35,489 nucleotides of DNA, taken from a bacterium (GTDB taxonomy: Bacteria; Patescibacteriota; Minisyncoccia; Moranbacterales; UBA2206). Below are positions 22,824-30,892 of the stretch, in pieces. The stretch is taken from positions 1 to 35,489 of the forward strand of contig JAJYKZ010000011.1 in assembly GCA_021788105.1 (NCBI GenBank), written 5' to 3'. The translations under genes and the position numbers were made by a program. A model generated the notes under the pieces. That model saw only the letters and a program-made list of their open reading frames with translations. It had not been told where the DNA came from and searched no databases. The first letter of the stretch is position 1. Every line of letters begins with the position of its first letter.

Positions 22824-23101
22824 GCGTTGGCGGCTTTTATGCCTATTTTAAGCTCTATTTTTTGGAGTCTTTTTTCAATGTCTTTAATTTCAAATCCGTA
22901 CGCAGCTTGATCCTGTCTTAACTTTAAATCTTCAAAATCCTGCCTTAGCCTTTTAATTTCTTTTTCGAAATTATCAAACCTGCTATCCATTTTGTCAAAT
23001 CGTTTATGAACCTTTCCAAATTCGCCCTTGATAGATAAAAACTCTTTTTGCATCATCCTAGCTAAATCCTCCATTGTCATTTCTTTTTTATTATTTTTCA
23101 T
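22820..23101 (-). CDS. Small coiled-coil protein, 93 residues
   Basis: Almost entirely one long amphipathic helix (KEFLSIKGEFGKVHKRFDKM, then RFDNFEKEIKRLRQDFEDLK) with heptad spacing, ending in a short segment LQKIELKIGIKAANA. Small proteins of this style, with MTMEDLARMMQKEF starts, are common in Patescibacteria; their role is unknown. The promoter puts the transcription start at or next to the ATG, so the message probably has no leader. Confidence 0.75.
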   Translation of the reverse strand: MKNNKKEMTMEDLARMMQKEFLSIKGEFGKVHKRFDKMDSRFDNFEKEIKRLRQDFEDLKLRQDQAAYGFEIKDIEKRLQKIELKIGIKAANA

Positions 23102-23107
23102 AATGCG

Positions 23108-23136
23108 ATTATACTACAGAGCATTTCCATCGTCAA
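23108..23136 (-). promoter_or_regulatory. Consensus promoter giving a leaderless mRNA
   Basis: Minus strand TTGACG (23136-23131), 17-base spacer, TATAAT (23113-23108). The -10 ends six bases before the ATG at 23101. Confidence 0.8.
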
Positions 23137-23155
23137 TTTACACTATAAAATTGCC

Positions 23156-23178
23156 TAGAAGCTATAACCTAAAAGCTA
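23156..23178. repeat. Dispersed 23-bp repeat downstream of polA
   Basis: Inverted copy, one base different, of the segment at 11352-11374 inside the DUF4258-like gene. Here it is intergenic. Confidence 0.65.
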
Positions 23179-23186
23179 AAAACTAG

Positions 23187-25931
23187 TTAAATCTCTCCCC
23201 AATTCTCCCCGATCTTCACATCCACCACCAGTGGGACTTTAAGTTTATACACATTTTCCATCACGGTTTTGATTTTTTTCGCGAACTCTTCCGCCAAATC
23301 TTCTTTAACTTCAAAAATCAGTTCGTCATGCACCTGCAAAACCGTGCGGACGGACTCGTGATCGTATTCTTGGATCAATTTTTCCGCCGCAATCATTGCC
23401 AGCTTCATAATGTCGGCCGACATACCTTGGATTGGCATATTGATCGCCATTCGTTCAGCTGCATTTTGCACTTGGAAATTCGGTGAATCGATTTCCGGAA
23501 TATATCTTCTTCGTCCCAATTCCGTTTCGACGTATTTATTCTTCTTCACGAATTCTTTGGTGTCGCGCATATAAGCCGCCACGCCGGAAAATTTTTCCAT
23601 ATAATCATTGATGAACTTTCTGGCCTCATCCCGATCGACGCCTGTTCTTTCCGAAAATCCAAAGACGCTCATGCCATAGATGATTCCGAAATTCAAAGCC
23701 TTGGCGCGCGAACGCATTTTTTCCGTCACCTGCGACATCGAAACCTTGTTAATTTCTGCCGCTGTCGTCCGGTGAATATCTTCGCCTTTTTGGAACGCTT
23801 CAATCATTTTTTTGTCCCCGGAAACGTGCGCCACCACCCGCAAATCGATTTGGGAATAATCCGCGCTTACCAGTTTGTAGCCCGGTTCCGCTTCGAAAGC
23901 CGTCCGTAACAACTGGCCCAATTCCGTTTTGATCGGAATATTTTGCAGGTTCGGATCGGAAGACGACAAACGTCCGGTCGCCGTAACGGCCTGATTGAAA
24001 GTCGTATGGATCCTGGAGTGCTCATCAACTAAAGTCGGCAATGTGTCGAGATACGTTGTTTTTAATTTGAACAATTCGCGGTAATCTTCAACCTTCTCAA
24101 TGATCTTGTGCTGGCCGCGCAATTTCGTCAGCTCTCCCGCCGCCGTGGAATAGCCAGTTTTTAATTTTTTCACGTCAGAAGTCGGCAGCCGCAACTTTTC
24201 AAAAAGGATTTCCGCCAATTGTTTTGGCGAATTGATATTAAATTCCGCGCCGGCCAGTTTGTAAATGTTTTTTTCCAACGTTTCAATTCTTTTTTCAATT
24301 TTTTCAGAAATATCCTGAAACACAGACGGATTAAGACGCACGCCATTTTCTTCCATCTGAACCAAAACCGGAACAAGCGGCATTTCCAAATTAAAAAAGA
24401 CGTCCTCCAAAGTCTTCTTAAAAGCAGGAGCTAAGATCCTTTCTACTAAGGAGCTTAGCTCCTTTTTCTGCTCTGCCGAAATTTCGTGAATTCTTTTTTC
24501 AAAAATATTTTTCAGTTTAAAAACGTAGTCGGCCTGATGGCAAAATTTCCGCGCAACCTCTTCCAGAGATTCAATTTCCAGTCCAAGCTGTCCTTTTTTA
24601 CCATTGCCAACTTCCATCTCTTCGCCCAGCTCGTCCAAAACCAAATTTTCCAACTCGATTTTCGTCCCGGGATTGAGAACATAGGCCGCAAGCATAATGT
24701 CGTACAATTCTCCATTGAGACCGGCGCCGGATTTTTGCAAAACCTCCGAATAAAATTTCAGATTATAACCAATTTTTTTGACGTTTTTATTTTCCAAAAG
24801 TTTTTTTAAAACCTCAATAACCTCCGGCGCGTATTCAACATAACCGGCGCGCCCGGTTTTGTATGAAAGCGCGATGCCCTTGATCCCGGCTTCAAAATAT
24901 TTTCCAGAGGAAACATTCAGACTGACGGCAACCTCCTTCTGTTTGTCTAAAGATTCGAAAAATTCGACCGCGTTTTCTTTTTGGATAATTTCAAATTTAA
25001 AGTCTTTTACTTCCCGCACCGTTTCTTCTTTTTGTGTTGCCTCAGCTTCAGAAATCGATCCTGGAATTCTTTTGATCAAACTGAAAAAATTCAGCTCCTG
25101 AAAAAGATCGACTAATTTTTTGCGGTCAAAATCGTGCGTCACCGCTTCATCCAAATTAATTTTCACCGGAACATTGCGAATAATTGTCGCTAATCGCTTG
25201 GACATTATTCCCGCCATCTTGTCACGCTCCAGTTTTTCTTTAGTCGCGCCTTTTAATTCGGAAATATTTTTATAAATATTCTCGATCGATCCGAATTCTT
25301 TCAAAAGTTCGGTCGCCGTCTTTTCGCCGATGCCTTTGACGCCGGGGATATTGTCCGACGGATCGCCGCGCAAACCTTTGTAATCGATCAGCTGTTTCGG
25401 TTCCAGTCCGTAGCGCTCGCGCACCGCATCCTCATTGTAAATTACGATGTCACTCATTCCCTTTCGCAACGCGTAAACGATCGTTTTGTGGTTAACGAGC
25501 TGCAGAGTGTCCATATCGCCCGTTACAATTATATTTTCAATCGGCAGTTTCAAATTTTCCGACTGATCGGCCAAAGTCCCGATGAGATCGTCCGCCTCAA
25601 AACCTTCTTTTTCATAGATTGGAATATTGAACGCCCGCACCACTTCCTTGACGCGATCAATTTGGGCATAAAGTTCGTCCGGCGCTTTCACGCGGGTGGC
25701 TTTATATTCCTTGTATTCCTCGTGCCGGAAAGTCTTCCCGCGCAAATCAAAAGTCGCGATAATATAGTCCGGTTTAATGTCGCTCAGAACCTTCAGCAAG
25801 ATGCTCGTAAAACCATAAACCGCGTTCAAAAGCTCGCCTTTCTTATTCGTCAGCGGCGGCAGGGCATGATAGGCGCGGTGAATAATGGCGTTTCCATCGA
25901 TCAGAACTAATTTTTTAGGTTTATTGCTCAT
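23187..25931 (-). CDS. polA: DNA polymerase I
   Basis: A 914-residue repair and Okazaki-fragment polymerase. The N-terminal 5' nuclease (about 1-290) has LIDGNAIIHRAYHALPP, EGFEADDLIGTL and GVKGIGEKTATELL. The middle 3'-5' exonuclease-like domain (about 315-490) lacks most catalytic acids: the expected DxE is SLN, and the Asp of NLKxD is Tyr, so proofreading is probably lost. The polymerase domain has motif A DYSQIDLRVVAHVSGD (about 690; Asp in place of the usual Glu), motif B RSRAKALNFGIIYGMS and motif C VLQVHDELIFEV. About residues 490-502 (ELSSLVERILAPA) are encoded by the same 38-bp palindrome as in dnaG, placed at the exonuclease/polymerase junction. A TATACT -10 box ends 7 bases before the ATG. 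Confidence 0.97.
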   Translation of the reverse strand: MSNKPKKLVLIDGNAIIHRAYHALPPLTNKKGELLNAVYGFTSILLKVLSDIKPDYIIATFDLRGKTFRHEEYKEYKATRVKAPDELYAQIDRVKEVVRAFNIPIYEKEGFEADDLIGTLADQSENLKLPIENIIVTGDMDTLQLVNHKTIVYALRKGMSDIVIYNEDAVRERYGLEPKQLIDYKGLRGDPSDNIPGVKGIGEKTATELLKEFGSIENIYKNISELKGATKEKLERDKMAGIMSKRLATIIRNVPVKINLDEAVTHDFDRKKLVDLFQELNFFSLIKRIPGSISEAEATQKEETVREVKDFKFEIIQKENAVEFFESLDKQKEVAVSLNVSSGKYFEAGIKGIALSYKTGRAGYVEYAPEVIEVLKKLLENKNVKKIGYNLKFYSEVLQKSGAGLNGELYDIMLAAYVLNPGTKIELENLVLDELGEEMEVGNGKKGQLGLEIESLEEVARKFCHQADYVFKLKNIFEKRIHEISAEQKKELSSLVERILAPAFKKTLEDVFFNLEMPLVPVLVQMEENGVRLNPSVFQDISEKIEKRIETLEKNIYKLAGAEFNINSPKQLAEILFEKLRLPTSDVKKLKTGYSTAAGELTKLRGQHKIIEKVEDYRELFKLKTTYLDTLPTLVDEHSRIHTTFNQAVTATGRLSSSDPNLQNIPIKTELGQLLRTAFEAEPGYKLVSADYSQIDLRVVAHVSGDKKMIEAFQKGEDIHRTTAAEINKVSMSQVTEKMRSRAKALNFGIIYGMSVFGFSERTGVDRDEARKFINDYMEKFSGVAAYMRDTKEFVKKNKYVETELGRRRYIPEIDSPNFQVQNAAERMAINMPIQGMSADIMKLAMIAAEKLIQEYDHESVRTVLQVHDELIFEVKEDLAEEFAKKIKTVMENVYKLKVPLVVDVKIGENWGEI
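24426..24463. repeat. 38-bp palindrome inside polA
   Basis: Same length and outer arms as the dnaG copy (AGGAGCTAAG ... CTTAGCTCCT), with a diverged centre (TCTACT) and one arm mismatch. It is translated in the same frame (ELSSL....LAP). Confidence 0.9.
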
Positions 25932-25938
25932 TATAATA

Positions 25939-25944
25939 AGTATA
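25939..25944 (-). promoter_or_regulatory. polA -10 box implying a leaderless mRNA
   Basis: Minus-strand TATACT, with TTGTAA 17 bases upstream. Seven bases separate the -10 from the ATG. Confidence 0.45.
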
Positions 25945-25996
25945 TATTTCCAGAAAGAATATTACAAACAAAATAAAAACAGGATTGTTCCTGCTT

Positions 25997-26440
25997 TTAA
26001 TTTATTTTTATTTTTCTTTTCTTTTCATCCAGCCACCCAAATTTTATTTCGATGCAATTTTCCGGAAGGATATTTTTGATCCGGTCGGACCATTCGACGA
26101 TCACGATATTTTTCGGATCTGCAATTATTTCCTCCCAGCCCAGCGCCAAAATGTCGTCCGGACCAACCCGATACGCGTCAATATGATAGATATTCATTAT
26201 CTTCCTCTCCTTTTTAAGGAGAGGATCGAGGTGAGGTTTATATTCTTTCATCACCAAAAACGTCGGGCTCGTGTACGGTACTTCCACACCCAAACCCTTC
26301 AAAAGCCCTTGCGTAAAAGTAGTTTTGCCGGATCCCAAATCGCCTTCCAGGCAAATCACTTCTCCGCCTTGTAGGGTTTTCGCCAGATCTTCTCCCAGTT
26401 TTTGGGTTTCTTCGAAATTGTTCGTGATAATTTCTTTCAT
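25997..26440 (-). CDS. tsaE: tRNA threonylcarbamoyladenosine biosynthesis ATPase TsaE
   Basis: About 147 residues; the ATPase that cycles the TsaB/TsaD complex in making t6A at position 37 of ANN-decoding tRNAs. The Walker A is GDLGSGKTTFTQGLLKGLG, followed by PYTSPTFLVMKEY, the family threonine-rich strand, then YHIDAYR and IVIVEWSDRI. Residues of about 68-79 (HLDPLLKKERK), between YKP and IMNIYHID, are encoded by a hairpin repeat (26204-26239) and are an addition to the usual loop. ATG 26440 is chosen over the frame start at 26467, because a TAGAAT -10 box lies between them. It is upstream of polA by 65 bases. Confidence 0.93.
   Translation of the reverse strand: MKEIITNNFEETQKLGEDLAKTLQGGEVICLEGDLGSGKTTFTQGLLKGLGVEVPYTSPTFLVMKEYKPHLDPLLKKERKIMNIYHIDAYRVGPDDILALGWEEIIADPKNIVIVEWSDRIKNILPENCIEIKFGWLDEKKRKIKIN
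26204..26239. repeat. CCTCTCC/GGAGAGG hairpin repeat inside tsaE
   Basis: CCTCTCCTT...AAGGAGAGG (26204-26224) followed by ATCGAGGTGAGGTTT. The same hairpin-plus-GAGGTT layout is found twice, as inverted arms, at 35302-35401. Here it is translated in frame as HLDPLLKKERK. Confidence 0.8.
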
Positions 26441-26447
26441 AGTTTTA

Positions 26448-26453
26448 ATTCTA
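26448..26453 (-). promoter_or_regulatory. tsaE -10 box (near-leaderless mRNA)
   Basis: Minus-strand TAGAAT ends seven bases before the preferred ATG at 26440. The -35 is poor. This supports the shorter start. Confidence 0.4.
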
Positions 26454-26558
26454 ACGGATTTGAACAAAAAAAGAAGGGGGTTGGTTTTTAAAAAGTATTA
26501 TTTTTAATAAATCACATCATAATAAATGCGCCAAAAAGTCAAGTTTGCCTCAAAATTA

Positions 26559-26587
26559 TTGACACAAACATTTCTTCTTGCTACTTT
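26559..26587 (+). promoter_or_regulatory. Promoter of the DHH-like gene
   Basis: TTGACA (26559-26564), 17-base spacer, TACTTT (26582-26587). Transcription would begin near 26594, downstream of the first in-frame ATG, so translation must start at 26611. Confidence 0.55.
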
Positions 26588-26610
26588 GTAATACTATCTT
26601 CAATATTTTT

Positions 26611-27741
26611 ATGACTCTCGAGCCTCAAGAACAATTCAAAAATTTTTTGGAAAAGTCGCAAGACATTCTGATTTTAATTCCGGAAAATCCCAGCGGCGAT
26701 GCCGTCGGAAGCGCCTGGGCTCTTTACTTTTTCATAGAAAAATTAAGAAAAAGGGCCACTGTCGCTTTTTCCGATCACCTTTCGCAAAAATTCGATTTTC
26801 TGCCCCGGCCGGAAAATATCCGCTCGTCTGTCGACGGTTCGCGCGATTTTGTTTTGTCATTTAATATTACGCGCAATAAAATAACCAATGTCCGGACGGA
26901 AGAAGTGGATGGCAAACTTCTCAATATTCATTTGACGCCGGAAAAAGGCTCGCTTGATCCGCGCGATTTTTCTTTCATTCTGGCCAAATTCAAATATGAC
27001 CTGGTGATTGTTCTGGACAGCCAGGATTTGGAAAGACTGGGAAAAATTTATGAAGACCATCCGGATCTTTTCTTTGAAGTCCCGATCGTAAACATCGACT
27101 ACCGAAGCACCAATGAAAATTTCGGACAGATCAACATTATAGACGTCACCGCGTCTTCTTGCAGTGAAATCGTATATTCTCTTTTGGAAAATATCAAACC
27201 TGACATTATTGAAAAAGTCATCGCCGATAGTTTGCTTGCCGGCATAATTTCCGCGACCGACAGTTTTCAGAAAAAAAATACCACGCCAAAAGCCTTCCTG
27301 GCATCCGCCGCCCTGATGGGCAAAGGCGCCGACCAGCAGGAAATCGTCCGCTGGCTCTACAAAAATCAACCGCTCCATATTTTAAAACTGTGGGGGCGCG
27401 CGATGTCCAAAATAAGATGGGAAGAAAAAGCGCGCTTAGCTTGGGCGGAACTGACTGTCGAAGACTTCGTGCAAAGCCGGGCGACTGACAAAGATATTTT
27501 TCCAATTTTGGACAAGCTCAAAGAAAATTACAGCGAAGGGAAAATTTTTATGATCGTCTATAACGACACGCCTTCTTCAGCGGTCGCCATTCTTAAGTCG
27601 GAATTAGAAATAATCAAAAAACTTCATCCATTCATCGACGGCGCGCAAAGAAACGATCATCTGGAAATAAGAATAAATCTTAGTTCTCTCCGAGAAGCGG
27701 GAGAAATTATTTTGAAAAAAATCAAAGAGGTGGGAATTTAA
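26611..27741 (+). CDS. DHH-family phosphoesterase-like protein with degenerate active site
   Basis: About 376 residues with the layout of DHH/DHHA1 (NrnA-like) proteins that degrade nanoRNA or cyclic dinucleotides. The expected first metal motif is altered: ILIPENPSGDAVGSAWAL lacks the usual His, and its second Asp is only partly kept. The second motif VLDSQDLERLG keeps Asp. The DHH triad itself reads NIDYRSTNENFGQINIID, that is, DYR in place of DHH. The C-terminal half (about 250-376) has the IDGAQRNDHLEIRINLSS region of DHHA1. It is either an inactive regulator or has another substrate. Start set at ATG 26611 by the promoter. Confidence 0.8.
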   Translation: MTLEPQEQFKNFLEKSQDILILIPENPSGDAVGSAWALYFFIEKLRKRATVAFSDHLSQKFDFLPRPENIRSSVDGSRDFVLSFNITRNKITNVRTEEVDGKLLNIHLTPEKGSLDPRDFSFILAKFKYDLVIVLDSQDLERLGKIYEDHPDLFFEVPIVNIDYRSTNENFGQINIIDVTASSCSEIVYSLLENIKPDIIEKVIADSLLAGIISATDSFQKKNTTPKAFLASAALMGKGADQQEIVRWLYKNQPLHILKLWGRAMSKIRWEEKARLAWAELTVEDFVQSRATDKDIFPILDKLKENYSEGKIFMIVYNDTPSSAVAILKSELEIIKKLHPFIDGAQRNDHLEIRINLSSLREAGEIILKKIKEVGI

Positions 27742-27768
27742 TTTTTTTCAAAACCACAACCGAGTCGG

Positions 27769-27789
27769 GCGGGCGAAAGCTCGCTTTTT
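27769..27789 (+). terminator. Terminator of the DHH-like gene
   Basis: GCGGGC-GAAA-GCTCGC followed by TTTTT: six pairs, one of them G-U, and a GAAA loop. Confidence 0.8.
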
Positions 27790-27800
27790 CTTCGGCTGGT

Positions 27801-27829
27801 TTGTTAATTATCTTAAAATAAACTAAAAT
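27801..27829 (+). promoter_or_regulatory. Promoter of the double PilB gene
   Basis: TTGTTA (27801-27806), 17-base spacer, TAAAAT (27824-27829). The ATG is 22 bases downstream of the -10, so the leader is about 15 nt. Confidence 0.55.
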
Positions 27830-27851
27830 ATAAATAAATTAAACCTTTTTT

Positions 27852-30800
27852 ATGATTAAAGTATTAAACAAAACCGCAAAAAAAGAAGAAACAAAAAAAG
27901 AAAAAGAAACCCAGAAGGTGCTGAGCCAGATGCGCCACCGTTCCGAAGAAGAGCAGGCGGCTGTTTTCGCCCAGGAACTGGGCCTGCCATATGTCGACAC
28001 CAATCTCATCCCGATCAGCGATGAAAATATCCGGCTGCTTCCGGAAGAAGATTCTGAAAAATATAACCTGGCAATCATCCAAAAAGTCGGAAAAAAAATT
28101 TCCATGGTTTCCACCGATCCGACCAAGGAAGAAACGATTAATTTTCTTCAAGCCTTGCGTCAAGAAAAAAATTGGGAGATCAAACTTTTCATCGTTTCCG
28201 GATATAACCTGCGGAAAATCCGGGAACGCTATAAGAAGATTGTTTTCGTGGATGTTTTGACCGATCTCAGCGTCAATCTTACCGGCGAAGACTTGGAAAA
28301 ATTTGAAAAGGATTTGAATGATCTTTTGACGCTCAAGCAGCGCATCGGTGAATTGCCGACTTCGCAAGTTTTAAATGTCATAATGGGCGGCGCCTACAAA
28401 CTGGGTGCTAGCGACGTGCACATTGAACCGCAGGAAAAAGAATTGCGCCTGCGCTACCGCATTGACGGCGTCCTGCATGATGTCACCTACCTTCCGCTTT
28501 CAGTTTTCCATACGATCGTTTCCCGCATCAAGATGCTTTCCGATATGAAACTCAATCTGGCCGACATCGCCCAGGACGGAACGTTTGAAGTGACGATCGG
28601 CGAGAAAAAAATCGCCATTCGTGTTTCCACTATTCCGGGCAATTTCGGAGAAAGCATTGTGATGCGCCTTCTTGATCCAGATTCTATCAAAGTCGACGTG
28701 GAGAATTTGGGCTTGCGGGGACTGGCCTATGAAGAAATCCAAAAGCAAATCGCCGCTCCCAACGGGATGGTTCTGACGACCGGACCGACCGGATCTGGAA
28801 AAACCACCACGCTCTATTCCATTATCAATAAGCTTAATGATCCGGAAACTAAAGTTATCACTATCGAAGATCCGATTGAATATGAAGTCAAAGGAATTTC
28901 CCAAACCCAAGTCGACAAAGAACGAGGTTATACTTTTGCCAACGGTTTGCGCGCCATCGTCCGGCAAGATCCGGACGTCGTGCTGGTCGGTGAAATCCGC
29001 GACGATGAAACGGCTGACATCGCGGTTAATGCCGCCCTCACCGGACACATGGTACTTTCAACTATCCACAGCAACAGCGCTACAGCCACCATTCCCCGCC
29101 TGATCGAAATGGGAGTCAAACCTTCTTTTATCGCTCCGGCCGTCAACGCCATTATCGGCCAGCGTTTGGTCAGAAAACTTTGCGACTGCAAAGAAGAATA
29201 TGTTCCTGCCAAAGAATCGATTGAGTCGCTCAAAAAAATGCTTTCGATTATTTCTCCCAAATCCAAAATAGAAATACCCAAAGAAATCACCAAGCTATAC
29301 CGGCCAAAGGGCTGCCCGAAATGCAATAACTTGGGCTACAAAGGACGCGTCGGAATTTTTGAAGTGCTCACCATTAATACGGAAATGGAAAAACTGGTTA
29401 TGGACCTGGCCGGCGAATCCGATCTGACTGTGGCCGCCCTGGAATCGGGCATGATCACAATGCTCCAAGACGGAATTTTGAAAGCCATTGAAGGCATCAC
29501 TTCAATCGACGAGGTGAAAAGCGTCACAGGCGAGGGAGATTTTCTTTTGGATATTTATGAAAAATTGATCGCCTCTTCGCTCGGACATGGAATCTTAATC
29601 AGCAAAGAAAATTTCGAGGAAGCCGAAAAATCTTCCTCGGATTTCAAAAAATTAGCAGAAACTTTGAACGCCGCCAAGACTTCTGAAAAAAATAAACTGA
29701 TCTTCGCCGCCGCTCTTCAGTTAAAAGTCGGAGACATTCACGTCGAACCGGGTCCGGAAACCGTCAAAATCCGCTTCCGCATCGACGGCATTCTCCAAAC
29801 AGTTGCGGAAATTCCCCTTAATGAATATCCGGCGCTTTTGGGAGAAATAAAAATCCTTTCGGGAGTCAAAACCGAAGTGCGCGAAGGAGTGGTGGACAGC
29901 CGGTTTACGATAAAATTAGATGATGATATTGAAAACGTAAAAGAAAAATCCACCGACGTGCGTGTTTCCATTATTTTAGGCGGCTATGGAGAAACGGTTG
30001 TGATGCGGCTTTTGAGCAAAGCTTCGGTTGATTTGGATATCAACAAGCTCGGTATCAGAAAACAGAATTTGGATAAAATTTTTGAAGAAATTAAAAAACC
30101 GAACGGCGTCCTTCTCAACACCGGGCCGACCGGTTCCGGAAAAACCACCACGCTTTATTCCATTTTAAATTTACTCAACAAACCGGAAATAAAAATCATC
30201 ACCGTCGAAGATCCGATTGAATATCAGATCGAGGGAATTTTACAAACGCCGGTCAATGAAAAAGAAGGCTATACTTTTTCCACCGCCCTGCGCGCGCTCC
30301 TTCGCCAAAATCCGGACATCCTGATGATCGGCGAAATACGCGACAACGAAACCGCGCAAATTGCCGTGCAAGCCGCGATGACCGGACATATGGTTCTCTC
30401 CACTATTCACACAAACAACTCCGCCGGAGCGGTCCAGCGAATTTTGAATATGGGAGTTTCTCCGACCGACATTGCCTCTTCCGCCAACGCTTTCATCGCC
30501 CAGCGCTTGGTCCGCAGGCTTTGCGATTGCAAAGAAAAATCCGAACCAACCGCAGAAGAGAAAGAAAAAATCGAAAAAGTTTTAAAAACTATTTCTCCGA
30601 AATCCGGCGTGAATATTCCGAAAATTTCTGAAATCTATAGACCGAAAGGCTGCGAGAAATGCAACCACATCGGCTACAAAGGCCGCACCACCATCACCGA
30701 AGTTTTTGCGATTGACCGCGATATCCAGGAACTCATTAATCGCATGGCGATCACTTCCGAACTTCAGGACAAAGCCGTCGAAAACGGAATGATCACGATG

Positions 30801-30875
30801 GTCCAAGACGGCATCTTGAAAGTCCTCGAAGGTGAAACGACGATTGAGGAAGTGGAGAGAGTGACGGATTTGTAA
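27852..30875 (+). CDS. Type IV pilus assembly ATPase, PilB/GspE type, tandem duplication
   Basis: A 1007-residue protein holding two complete secretion/pilus ATPase modules. Module 1 (about 28-555) has the N1 domain (GLPYVDTNLIPISDENIRLL), the ASDVHIEPQEKELRLRYRIDG segment, Walker A GPTGSGKTTT at 311, the Asp box EDPIEYEVKG, Walker B VGEIRDDETADIA and the zinc cysteines CDCKEEY...CPKC. Module 2 (about 565-1007) repeats it: GDIHVEPGPETVKIRFRIDG, Walker A GPTGSGKTTT at 758, EDPIEYQIEG, IGEIRDNETAQIA, CDCKEKS...CEKC. Usual PilB is about 560 residues with one such core. All catalytic motifs are kept in both halves. The second module lacks part of the N1 domain. No other pilus gene is in the window. 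Confidence 0.93.
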   Translation: MIKVLNKTAKKEETKKEKETQKVLSQMRHRSEEEQAAVFAQELGLPYVDTNLIPISDENIRLLPEEDSEKYNLAIIQKVGKKISMVSTDPTKEETINFLQALRQEKNWEIKLFIVSGYNLRKIRERYKKIVFVDVLTDLSVNLTGEDLEKFEKDLNDLLTLKQRIGELPTSQVLNVIMGGAYKLGASDVHIEPQEKELRLRYRIDGVLHDVTYLPLSVFHTIVSRIKMLSDMKLNLADIAQDGTFEVTIGEKKIAIRVSTIPGNFGESIVMRLLDPDSIKVDVENLGLRGLAYEEIQKQIAAPNGMVLTTGPTGSGKTTTLYSIINKLNDPETKVITIEDPIEYEVKGISQTQVDKERGYTFANGLRAIVRQDPDVVLVGEIRDDETADIAVNAALTGHMVLSTIHSNSATATIPRLIEMGVKPSFIAPAVNAIIGQRLVRKLCDCKEEYVPAKESIESLKKMLSIISPKSKIEIPKEITKLYRPKGCPKCNNLGYKGRVGIFEVLTINTEMEKLVMDLAGESDLTVAALESGMITMLQDGILKAIEGITSIDEVKSVTGEGDFLLDIYEKLIASSLGHGILISKENFEEAEKSSSDFKKLAETLNAAKTSEKNKLIFAAALQLKVGDIHVEPGPETVKIRFRIDGILQTVAEIPLNEYPALLGEIKILSGVKTEVREGVVDSRFTIKLDDDIENVKEKSTDVRVSIILGGYGETVVMRLLSKASVDLDINKLGIRKQNLDKIFEEIKKPNGVLLNTGPTGSGKTTTLYSILNLLNKPEIKIITVEDPIEYQIEGILQTPVNEKEGYTFSTALRALLRQNPDILMIGEIRDNETAQIAVQAAMTGHMVLSTIHTNNSAGAVQRILNMGVSPTDIASSANAFIAQRLVRRLCDCKEKSEPTAEEKEKIEKVLKTISPKSGVNIPKISEIYRPKGCEKCNHIGYKGRTTITEVFAIDRDIQELINRMAITSELQDKAVENGMITMVQDGILKVLEGETTIEEVERVTDL

Positions 30876-30892
30876 AATAAAATCTTTAAAAT

